NCBI GenBank assembly: GCA_017504325.1 | Contig: JAFVRL010000203.1 | Coordinates: 1 to 13,186 of the forward strand | Length of the DNA: 13,186 bases | Origin: Lentisphaeria bacterium | GTDB taxonomy: Bacteria; Verrucomicrobiota; Lentisphaeria; Victivallales; UBA1829 | Direction: 5' to 3' | In this document: one piece after another, positions 6,508-13,186 of the stretch | Layout of the letters: every line of letters starts with the position of its first letter | Position numbering within the stretch: position 1 is the first letter of the stretch | Notes under the pieces: generated by a model | What the model was told of the DNA's origin: nothing | Database searches by the model: none | Seen by the model: only the letters and a program-made list of their open reading frames with translations | Made by a program: the position numbers and the translations under genes

Positions 6508-7650
6508 TCAATTTCCCAGTATTCTGCCGCGGAATATCGGTTCTTCTGTATTTTTCGCCCTGTTTTTCCGGATCTCTTCAGACCTTTTTTTCTTCAGGAA
6601 AGAGATCACATTCCGGTCTGTTGCAAGAGAAAGTGCATCATATCCCTTTTCATCCTTCTGTAAAGCACTTGCACCGTTTTCCAGAAAAAACTTCACCATT
6701 TCAAGATTGTTTTCCTTTGCAGCAATAAGAAGAGGCGCGCGCCGGATATCCAGCATTTCGTTGCGTGCCATCAAACGGTAGATCCCGCTTGTACTGATCC
6801 TCTTCAGGATCACCCGGGCAATGTGGGGATCCCGGTTCAAAGGCAGTTTTTTATCCAGAATATATTTTGCCAGTTTTTTGTCACTTCCCCTGATCGCTCC
6901 TTTCATGGCAAGCAGTCCTGCGGCAAGTTCCCCGTCAATATCGAAAGAAGGATATTTTTCCAGCAGAAGTTTGGCACTTTCCGTGTATCCCCGTTCAGCA
7001 GCAAAATATACGGCAGGATGACCGTTTTCATCCATTTCTTCTGTATTCACCTTTTCATCCAGCAGTTTTTTTACCAGATCCGCCTGATCCTCCGGCCCCA
7101 TACACACATACATGAGAACCGTTCTGCCAAGTGCATCTTTTTTTCCGCGATCCGCCCCATTTTTCAAGAGGAAATCAAATGCCTTCTTACTGCCGCAACG
7201 CCCCGCTTCCATCAAAGCCGTCCTGTCATAGTAACCGGGGGAATCAATTATTGCCCCCTTTTTCAGAAGAAGCTCAAGAACCGGAACAAAATTTTTCCCG
7301 GCTGCCACATGTATGGCTCTGACATTTCTGCTGTCGCATGCATCCGGATCTGCCCCGTTTGCCAACAGAGTCTCCAGCATATCCTTTCTCCCGAAGGCTG
7401 CGGCAAGCACAGTCAGCGGTACCTTCTTTTTTGTTACCGCATTTGCAGTCTGTTTATCCACACCTTTTCTGAAGGCAATGCTGTTTCCGGAAATAACCGC
7501 TTTCGCCAGCTCTTCTGCCCGGGGATTATATGCCATCTGCTCTTTTTGGGCAGCACAGGCAGCAAGCAATAAAAGAACGGCAAAAGCCGGCAATATCCAT
7601 CCAACTCTTTTTCCCGCCCGGATCATCTTCCGCATCAGTACCCGTATCAT
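6508..7650 (-). CDS. Ankyrin-repeat lipoprotein
   Basis: Probably a membrane-anchored protein-interaction module; partner and role are unknown. The N-terminus is basic (R/K to residue 15), then a hydrophobic segment (18-31) ends in LLLAAC with C32 as a probable lipidation site. Ala follows at +2, so there is no inner-membrane retention Asp as known in E. coli. About seven ankyrin-like repeats follow, for example 76-107 (TVLAAAFGRKDMLETLLANG), 109-137, 142-172, 175-206, 209-237, 305-335 and a degenerate one from 336. The stretch 240-300 is less regular. The C-terminus (353-367) is highly basic. The ATG at 7650 overlaps the rlmN stop as ATGA, and AAGGAG lies 7 bases upstream. M6 and M9 are less likely starts. 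Confidence 0.85.
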   Translation of the reverse strand: MIRVLMRKMIRAGKRVGWILPAFAVLLLLAACAAQKEQMAYNPRAEELAKAVISGNSIAFRKGVDKQTANAVTKKKVPLTVLAAAFGRKDMLETLLANGADPDACDSRNVRAIHVAAGKNFVPVLELLLKKGAIIDSPGYYDRTALMEAGRCGSKKAFDFLLKNGADRGKKDALGRTVLMYVCMGPEDQADLVKKLLDEKVNTEEMDENGHPAVYFAAERGYTESAKLLLEKYPSFDIDGELAAGLLAMKGAIRGSDKKLAKYILDKKLPLNRDPHIARVILKRISTSGIYRLMARNEMLDIRRAPLLIAAKENNLEMVKFFLENGASALQKDEKGYDALSLATDRNVISFLKKKRSEEIRKNRAKNTEEPIFRGRILGN

Positions 7651-8720
7651 TTTTTTCTCCTTTTTTCAGCGGAAGAGCGCAGCTGTCCGCAGGCAGCATC
7701 GGACTCAAACCCTTTCTCCACCCGTACGGTAACAGGAACTCCCGCCCGTTCAAGAACAGAAGCAAATTTCTTTACAGTTTCTCTGTCAGGACGGGTAAAT
7801 CCACCATTTGCCTCGTTGTAGGGGATCAGATTGACTTTGGCATCAGCCATCCTTGCCACTTTTACAAGTGCTGAAGCAAGTTCTTTTGAATCGTTCACAT
7901 CCTTCAAAAGCACATATTCAAAGGTAAGCAATCTTCCGGTGGCTTCCCGGTGCAGCCGGCAGGCATCAAGAATGTCTTTGATATCCCTGCGGAATTTTCC
8001 CGGGATCAGCAATGCCCGGGTCTTGTCATCCGGAGCATGAAGAGATACAGCCAGATTCCACTGTCTGCCCTTTTTTGCCAGATTGCGTATCCCCGGTGTC
8101 CAGCCGCTTGTGGAAATGGTCACTCTTCTTGCGGCAAGTCCGATCCCGTCCGGATCGCAGATCCGGTCCAGTGCGCCGACCAGATTATCATAGTTGAGCA
8201 GAGGTTCCCCTATCCCCATGATAACAACATTATCCGGGGCTTTTCCTATGATGGAGCAGGATAAAAGATACTGTTCAATGATCTCTCCTGCTGTAAGATT
8301 ACGCACAAGTCCGTGTTCCCCGCTGGCACAGAAAGAACATCTTACAGGACACCCCACCTGTGTACTCAAACAGAATGTATTGCGGCCGTCCTGGGCAACG
8401 ATAATGGCACATTCAATGGTCTCTGCGTCCCCCAGTTCCAGCAGCAGTTTGCAGGAACCGTCTGCGGAACGCCTGGTCTCAATGATCTTTACCGCACTGC
8501 AGGAAAAATATTCCTTCATTTTCTCCCGGAGGGAATTGGAAAGATTGGTCATCTTATCCGGATCGGAGACACGCTTTTTACTGATCCATTCCATGATCTG
8601 TTTTGCCCGGTAGGCAGGTTCCCCCGCATTTTTCACAAATGCATTCAATTCCTCTTCCGTTGCAAAGGCAAGATCCGGTCTTTTCCCTGACGGAATATTT
8701 TTCTTTACTTCTGTATCCAT
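7647..8720 (-). CDS. rlmN: Dual-specificity 23S rRNA/tRNA adenine-C2 methyltransferase (radical SAM)
   Basis: RlmN methylates C2 of A2503 in 23S rRNA and A37 in some tRNAs. I chose the ATG at 8720 (357 residues). A longer frame to 8798 would overlap the preceding gene, and AGAGG lies about 10 bases before 8720. The iron-sulfur motif CPVRCSFC gives C124, C128 and C131. The SAM-binding MGIGEP is at 168-173. The two catalytic cysteines are present as C117 (TFCLSTQVGC) and C344 (AACGQL), which fits RlmN. VSLHAPDD (225-232) and NLIPYNEANG (297-306) are also family motifs. It follows the glycosyltransferase gene by 25 bases and overlaps the ankyrin gene by 4. Cfr, a C8 methyltransferase, is the alternative, but the overall pattern favours RlmN. 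Confidence 0.93.
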   Translation of the reverse strand: MDTEVKKNIPSGKRPDLAFATEEELNAFVKNAGEPAYRAKQIMEWISKKRVSDPDKMTNLSNSLREKMKEYFSCSAVKIIETRRSADGSCKLLLELGDAETIECAIIVAQDGRNTFCLSTQVGCPVRCSFCASGEHGLVRNLTAGEIIEQYLLSCSIIGKAPDNVVIMGIGEPLLNYDNLVGALDRICDPDGIGLAARRVTISTSGWTPGIRNLAKKGRQWNLAVSLHAPDDKTRALLIPGKFRRDIKDILDACRLHREATGRLLTFEYVLLKDVNDSKELASALVKVARMADAKVNLIPYNEANGGFTRPDRETVKKFASVLERAGVPVTVRVEKGFESDAACGQLRSSAEKRRKK

Positions 8721-8745
8721 ATCTTCATGTCCTCTTTTATCTCTT

Positions 8746-10566
8746 TCAAAACTGCATCTTGCGGATGGCCTCTTCTTCACTGGTGTATTTTCTAACATTC
8801 AATGCCCCTTTCCAAATATATAATTTTCTGTTTCTGTAATTCAATTCAACAAGTCTTGACCATGATCTGCCGGCATCTCCCGGAGGAATATTTCTTGCGG
8901 TAATCACATAAACGGCTTTATCTTTTTCCTCTGCGAACTCCCGGGAATTATGGATCTGCCGGATCTTTGTTCCCAGATAAAACCCTTCTTCATACAAGCC
9001 GGAGATCCTGCCATCCATGTAGATGGTCATTTCCGGCGAATAAGCCTCCCCCAATGCACTGCGCAATTTCAATGCAGCCTCCTTTTTTCCCTGACGGGCA
9101 CAACGGTAGGGAACGGTAAACGCCCAGAAAAATGACATCATGCATCCGAAAAGCAGCAACAGGGAAAGCCATACACAACGCTGTTTCCTCCGTAAAGCAA
9201 AATACCATGAAAAACAGGCAAAAACAAAAGTAAGCACGGCAAAAAGACCGGGAATACTTTTCCAGTTGCTCTCCCGCAGAAAACCAAACTCCGGGATGCG
9301 TTCAAATAACTGTGTCAGCATCCCGGAAGGCAATACATACAGCAATACGGCACATATCCCCCCCAGCAGGAACACAGGTGCGATCCAGCCGAGGACTTTA
9401 CAAAATTCTTCCCCGTACCGCCGGACAACGATCCAGTAATCCAGAGCGGTCAATGTGGCAAGTACCGGAGCAAGGAGCAGAAAATCCAGACTCTCGGTCA
9501 CAGGATTAAGCCAGAAGAAAAGCAATGCAGAAACAAAAAGTCTGCGTAAATATGTCATAAAAAGCCGGTTACGGTCGATCGCCGTCAATGCGGGACACAG
9601 GGGGGCATAGAGAAAAAATGTCCAGGGCAGAAAACGGATACACAGATCCAGCGGCATAAAACAGATATTTTTCAGGTATTTACCGAATGAACGCAACGGA
9701 CCGGCTTCTTCCAATGCCGCCATCGTTCCGTCCCAGCGGGGGATCTCCCAGATAAGGATCGTCAGAAGAAGCAGAAACAATCCGGCATAAAATCCGCCAT
9801 AACGCAGTCTGGAGGAAAATTTCAGCGGCCGTTTCAGAAAAAGCATGGGTATAAAGAAAAAACCCAAAGCATACCAGCCGCCATTGTAAAATGCCGCAGA
9901 TGCGGCAAGAAAAGCCAGAAGCCATGCAATGTTCCAGGAATCTCTGCTCACAGCGGCAAAAAACCACAGGAGCCATCCCCCGTAGATCAAAAGTGCTGTA
10001 AGGATGACAGGAGCCCCTTCCAATGTTTTCTCTCCGGCGAGAGCCGTGGCAAAAATAAGACATGCCCCGACAGCACCAGCCTGGATCCCTGCCCGGCGGG
10101 ATTCCTTTTTCAATTCACGTTCAGTAAGAGGAAGGGTCCTCTCCGTTTCAGAGAGTTCTTTTCCGGAATTTTTCCGCACCTCTTCCGGAGAAAATTCCCC
10201 CCGTAAAAGAGACAGCATACTATTAATGGATGCCGCTTTGTAACAGGCAAAGCCTACAACAAAGGAAAGAACCGCCAGAAAAAATACGGGAAGGATCCGC
10301 AGGGAAAACTCCATGCTCAATCCGAGGGAATACAGACATTTCACCAGCAATGGATAAAGGGGGTAGGTATTCGCCACGATCTCACCGTGAACACGGGAGA
10401 CCACAGGAAATGAACCGGTTTCCAGTGCCATTGCCGCATAAAATCCTTCATTGCGGAACAACTCCATCTTCCCCAGTTCCGTAACAGGATAACAGCAGCA
10501 GAATACTGCCGCAAGCAACAGGACAACAAGAAAAACCGGAGGAGTTTTTTCCCGGAACACACCCAT
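8746..10566 (-). CDS. ArnT/PMT-like membrane glycosyltransferase (GT-C fold)
   Basis: A polytopic membrane protein of 606 residues, probably moving a sugar from a lipid carrier to an envelope acceptor; donor and acceptor are unknown. The layout fits GT39/GT83 enzymes. A first transmembrane segment (11-26) is followed by a periplasmic loop with RNEGFYAAMA (38-47) and TYPLYPLLVK (67-76), then about ten hydrophobic segments, PWTFFLYAPL (314-323) and a soluble C-terminal domain (about 489-606). A charged insert at 123-158 is odd. The usual D-E pair of the first loop reads N39-E40, and the E-K-P-P-L element reads N-T-Y-P-L, so activity may differ. The ATG at 10566 (AAGG 7 bases upstream) starts 2 bases after the preceding stop; an earlier in-frame ATG at 10617 would overlap that gene. 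Confidence 0.65.
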   Translation of the reverse strand: MGVFREKTPPVFLVVLLLAAVFCCCYPVTELGKMELFRNEGFYAAMALETGSFPVVSRVHGEIVANTYPLYPLLVKCLYSLGLSMEFSLRILPVFFLAVLSFVVGFACYKAASINSMLSLLRGEFSPEEVRKNSGKELSETERTLPLTERELKKESRRAGIQAGAVGACLIFATALAGEKTLEGAPVILTALLIYGGWLLWFFAAVSRDSWNIAWLLAFLAASAAFYNGGWYALGFFFIPMLFLKRPLKFSSRLRYGGFYAGLFLLLLTILIWEIPRWDGTMAALEEAGPLRSFGKYLKNICFMPLDLCIRFLPWTFFLYAPLCPALTAIDRNRLFMTYLRRLFVSALLFFWLNPVTESLDFLLLAPVLATLTALDYWIVVRRYGEEFCKVLGWIAPVFLLGGICAVLLYVLPSGMLTQLFERIPEFGFLRESNWKSIPGLFAVLTFVFACFSWYFALRRKQRCVWLSLLLLFGCMMSFFWAFTVPYRCARQGKKEAALKLRSALGEAYSPEMTIYMDGRISGLYEEGFYLGTKIRQIHNSREFAEEKDKAVYVITARNIPPGDAGRSWSRLVELNYRNRKLYIWKGALNVRKYTSEEEAIRKMQF

Positions 10567-10568
10567 TA

Positions 10569-11414
10569 TCACACCTTGTTTTCCTTTCCGTATTCCGGAT
10601 AAAGGAACGAAACACAATTATATTCCTTTGTTGCAAAATTATCCGTCATACCGGCGATAAAATCTGCAGCTGCTCTCTTCAACCCCACTTTTGCGATCCT
10701 TGACTGCGCCCCTTCCCCCATGAGTTCCGGATGCTGAAGGAATGCCCTGAAACATGTCCCCATCTGCCGGTAGGAAAGTTCATTGAGTTCAGCAAGAACC
10801 GGGTGGAAGTAGAGATTGTGATACAGAAATGTGCGTAATTTTTCAGTGAGAGGTTCAAACTCTTTACTGAAGGAGATCATCCGGCAGGAGGCATTTTCCA
10901 CGGCTTCCGCGTCAGCCGGGGCATATTCCTCCAGAGTTTTCGCAGAATTCCGGATCACATCCCCCACCATGGTGTCAATAAGATGCCGCACCGTACAGGC
11001 AGCAAACCGTTCGTTCTTTTCTTTCAATCCCATGGCAAAAGTCTTTTCCTCACACATCCTCCACAAATCCAGTTCTTCCAGCATTTCCAGAGTGATGAGT
11101 CCGGAATCCAGTCCGTCATCCACATCGTGTCCGTAATAGGTAAGGTCATCCGCCACATCCGCCACCTGGGATTCCGCACTGGGGTAAAGAGGAAGTTTCT
11201 TCCCGTCAAGCAAAGTACGGGTCCCATCTTCATGGTGCCGGTGCTTCATCAACCCGGAACGCACCGCCCAGGTAAGATTGAGTCCGTCATAAGCAGGATA
11301 TTTGATCTCCAGAAGATCCACGATCCGCAATGCCTGTTCGTTATGATCGAATCCGCCGTCCTCTGCCATAAGTTTCTGCAAAGCCCGTTCCCCGGCATGT
11401 CCGAAAGGAGTATG
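10569..11414 (-). CDS. dgt: dGTP triphosphohydrolase-like protein, 5'-truncated at the junction
   Basis: This is the C-terminal part of an HD-domain dNTP triphosphohydrolase, which cleaves dGTP or other dNTPs to the nucleoside and triphosphate. Numbered from the ATG at 11657, the homology begins abruptly at HTPFGHAGE (82-90), normally preceded by the H-D-x-G of the HD motif. It continues with GGFDHNEQALRIV (101-113), GLNLTWAVRSGLMKH (125-139) and AESQVADVADDLTYYGHDVD (161-180), which carries the distal metal-binding Asp. The N-terminal part with the first His and the His-Asp pair is missing, so the encoded product should not be catalytic. The frame continues without a stop into an atpD start. 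The truncation most likely marks a chimeric join, and the intact gene should exist elsewhere. Confidence 0.85.
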   Translation of the reverse strand, partial: HTPFGHAGERALQKLMAEDGGFDHNEQALRIVDLLEIKYPAYDGLNLTWAVRSGLMKHRHHEDGTRTLLDGKKLPLYPSAESQVADVADDLTYYGHDVDDGLDSGLITLEMLEELDLWRMCEEKTFAMGLKEKNERFAACTVRHLIDTMVGDVIRNSAKTLEEYAPADAEAVENASCRMISFSKEFEPLTEKLRTFLYHNLYFHPVLAELNELSYRQMGTCFRAFLQHPELMGEGAQSRIAKVGLKRAAADFIAGMTDNFATKEYNCVSFLYPEYGKENKV

Positions 11415-11425
11415 TTCCAAAACCA
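11405..11425. other. Chimeric junction between dgt and atpD
   Basis: Within a few codons the minus-strand frame changes from ATP synthase beta (ending NRLVLE, where the family continues V-A-Q-H-L-G) to dGTPase (starting HTPFGHAGE, where the family is preceded by H-D-L/I-G). Base composition also changes here. The intact atpD would read TTGGAA at this point, and a dGTPase with Leu-Gly before HTPF could read TTGGAC. A 4-5 base micro-identity may therefore underlie the join. Confidence 0.8.
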
Positions 11426-11657
11426 ACCTGTTACCATTATTATCACAAGTCAGCGCTGTCAAAATTGCAGGCAAATCGTTAACATTTTCAAACTTTACGT
11501 CAACAACGGCACCGGTAACTTGGAACACACATCCTTTAGCTAAATTTGTTTCAGAAACAACAGCCTTCTTAGTCTTTTTCTCAACTTTAGCAACAGTTGT
11601 TTCTGTCTTTTTAGCAGTTGTTTTTTTAACCGACTTTTTTAGAGTTTCTTTTGCCAT
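11415..11657 (-). CDS. atpD: ATP synthase F1 beta subunit, N-terminal fragment
   Basis: Only about the first 81 codons are present. The core homology is GCVFQVTGAVVDVKFE (42-57), then LPAILTAL (62-69) and NRLVLE (76-81), the N-terminal beta-barrel of the catalytic F1 subunit. The nucleotide-binding P-loop domain and everything after it are absent. A Lys/Thr/Ala-rich leader of about 37 residues precedes the core. Such leaders are known from several alphaproteobacterial beta subunits. The ATG at 11657 follows AGGAGA at about 8 bases, and atpG ends 37 bases upstream, the normal atpA-atpG-atpD order. The frame then runs into dGTPase sequence. Confidence 0.9.
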
Positions 11658-11694
11658 TATAAAAATCTCCTAAATCTCAAATCTTTTATATAAA

Positions 11695-12609
11695 TTATAA
11701 AGCCTCGGCACCCGAGATAATTTCAACCAATTCGGTTGTAATAGCACTCTGACGCAAACGATTATATTTCAAGGTTAATTTACCGATCATATCGGCAGCA
11801 TTACGAGTAGCATTATCCATTGATGTCATTCTTGCGCCCTGCTCACTTGCCTGAGAGTTAAGCAACATTTGAAATACTTCGGAAAACATCAACATATAAA
11901 CTACATCATTAAATACTTTTTCTTCAGCAGCATCATATTCATAAAAAGCATTATTAAACTTATTGTCAAAACGCACATCATCCAAATCAACATCAAACGA
12001 ATAAGGCATTAATTGACGATGTTTAACTTCGCGATTTATCGGTGAATTAAAATAAGTATAAATAACTTCACAAACATCAAACCCACCCGAAATATATTCG
12101 GTAATCAAAGGTTCAATAATTTGTTCCGCATCTCTGTATCTTGCGCCCTTTTGAGCCACACCGACCAAAACATCCCAAACAGCTTCGGGTTTTCTGTTTT
12201 TTAGAGCGTCACCGATTTTTTTGCCCACGCATAAAACCTTAACATTTTTGCCTTGAGATTCTAATTCATTAATTCTTTTTATTGTCTCACGCAAAACATA
12301 GCTGTTATAACTGCCGCACAAACCACGATCAGAAGAAAAAGCAACCAACAAATAATTTTCCCTGTCGGGTCTTGATTGCATAATCACCGGATAGTTTATC
12401 GGCAAGCCGGTTTCCTTTTCATTATCTTTAAGATCTTTGAAAATTCTACCGGCAATTGTCAATATTCCCTGATGATATTTTTCTGATTTATCAAGCGATT
12501 CGTTAGCCTTTCTTAATCTTGCGGCCGCAACCATTTTCATTGCCGAAGTAATTTTTTTGGTCGACCCGATAGAAGAAATGCGAACTCTCAGCTCTTTTAA
12601 ACCTGCCAT
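11695..12609 (-). CDS. atpG: ATP synthase F1 gamma subunit
   Basis: Gamma is the rotating central shaft of F1 that couples proton flow to ATP synthesis. The 304 residues have the expected ends: an N-terminal helix with LKELRVRISSIGSTKKITSA (4-23) and KMVAAARLRKA (25-35), and a C-terminal helix with RNAADMIGKL and ITTELVEIISGAEAL. The central Rossmann-like domain includes AFSSDRGLCGSYN (around residue 90). The closing ITTELVEIISGAEAL strongly recalls alphaproteobacterial and mitochondrial gamma subunits. It starts 3 bases after the atpA stop and ends 37 bases before atpD, the standard F1 operon order. Base composition is A/T-rich compared with genes left of 11414. Confidence 0.96.
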   Translation of the reverse strand: MAGLKELRVRISSIGSTKKITSAMKMVAAARLRKANESLDKSEKYHQGILTIAGRIFKDLKDNEKETGLPINYPVIMQSRPDRENYLLVAFSSDRGLCGSYNSYVLRETIKRINELESQGKNVKVLCVGKKIGDALKNRKPEAVWDVLVGVAQKGARYRDAEQIIEPLITEYISGGFDVCEVIYTYFNSPINREVKHRQLMPYSFDVDLDDVRFDNKFNNAFYEYDAAEEKVFNDVVYMLMFSEVFQMLLNSQASEQGARMTSMDNATRNAADMIGKLTLKYNRLRQSAITTELVEIISGAEAL

Positions 12610-12612
12610 CTT

Positions 12613-13186
12613 TTAAGCTGCCTTTTCTAAAGTTGAAACAAATTCAGAAGTGAAAGTCTCATAAAATTTCATCAATTTTGCATCTAATTCATCAGAAATC
12701 TTATGTTCTTTTCTAATTTCTTCCAAAAATTCAGGGTGATTAGCCTTTATGGAAGCCAACGCTCTTTCTTCATAGTCTTTTACCTTATTCAAAGGAAGTT
12801 TATCTAAAAATCCTTTAACACCGGCAAAAATATCAACAACTTCTTCCTCTACGGACATAGGCTCATATTGAGGTTGTTTAAGCATTTCGGTCAAACGAGC
12901 ACCTCTGGCAAGCAAGTTTTTGGTTGATTGATCCAAATCCGAAGCAAATTGAGCAAATGAAGCCATTTCACGATATTGAGCCAAATCCAACTTCATAGAA
13001 CCTGAAACTTGTTTCATTGCCTTAATTTGAGCGGCCGAGCCCACACGAGAAACCGAAATACCGACATTAACGGCAGGTCTGATACCTTGATAGAACAATG
13101 ATGTTTCCAAGAATATTTGGCCATCGGTAATTGAAATAACGTTAGTCGGAATATATGCCGACACGTCACCGGCCTGTGTTTCAATA
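12613..13186 (-). CDS. atpA: ATP synthase F1 alpha subunit, C-terminal part
   Basis: The reading frame enters at the window edge, so only the last ~191 residues are visible. Alpha is the non-catalytic nucleotide-binding subunit of F1. The segment opens with ETQAGDVSAYIPTNV, then SITDGQIFLE and GIRPAVNVGISVSRVGSAAQ; the latter contains the arginine that reaches into the catalytic site of beta. LAQYREMASFAQFASDLD follows, then the helical C-terminal domain. A GTG at 13162-13164 is an internal Val codon and not a start. The sequence resembles alphaproteobacterial alpha subunits. The stop lies 3 bases before atpG. Confidence 0.96.
   Translation of the reverse strand, partial: IETQAGDVSAYIPTNVISITDGQIFLETSLFYQGIRPAVNVGISVSRVGSAAQIKAMKQVSGSMKLDLAQYREMASFAQFASDLDQSTKNLLARGARLTEMLKQPQYEPMSVEEEVVDIFAGVKGFLDKLPLNKVKDYEERALASIKANHPEFLEEIRKEHKISDELDAKLMKFYETFTSEFVSTLEKAA

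Noticed and set aside
7647..8798. Longer rlmN start at 8798
   Set aside because: It would overlap the upstream glycosyltransferase gene by 53 bases; the extra 26 residues show no family similarity, and the ATG at 8720 has a ribosome-binding sequence.
10569..11657. A novel ATP synthase beta-dGTPase fusion protein
   Set aside because: The frame is open, but each partner lacks its catalytic core, base composition changes at the join and the atp gene order continues beyond it. A chimera explains this better than a new enzyme.

Overview
Most of this window (about 1-11414) is compact housekeeping DNA from one bacterium, with roughly 50% or more G+C. The combination of ribBA, ribH, nusB and ftsY in one run, together with a REP-like intergenic element, recalls the PVC superphylum, perhaps Lentisphaerae or Verrucomicrobia. 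That is inference from gene order and protein style, not a search result. The last ~1.77 kb (about 11415-13186) looks different. It is clearly poorer in G+C (hand-counted lines of 27% and 38% against 58% in the dGTPase part) and carries an ATP synthase segment (atpA-atpG-atpD) with alphaproteobacterial features.

Layout, plus strand: a non-coding leader (1-557) holds a hairpin-rich repeat (107-190), a possible sigma-70 promoter and a well-conserved FMN riboswitch (361-483). It is followed by ribBA, ribH, nusB and ftsY, ending at a strong intrinsic terminator (3957-4015). The riboswitch should tie the riboflavin genes, and probably the downstream nusB and ftsY, to FMN level.

Layout, minus strand: reading leftwards from 11414 is a tightly packed directon. 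It contains a 5'-truncated dGTPase-like gene, an ArnT/PMT-like membrane glycosyltransferase, rlmN (23S rRNA/tRNA adenine methyltransferase), an ankyrin-repeat lipoprotein, a DJ-1/PfpI protein, tgt (queuosine pathway) and a YgjP-like zinc metallopeptidase. Gaps run from a 4-base overlap to 25 bases, so one polycistronic transcript is likely. Its promoter is not in the window.

The most important observation is at about 11412-11420. There the first ~81 codons of atpD run in frame into a dGTPase that has lost everything before its HD motif, giving one continuous 362-codon reading frame. I read this as an assembly chimera or, less likely, a recombination scar, and not as a new fusion enzyme. Apart from this junction I see no convincing previously undescribed system; the remaining findings are modest.
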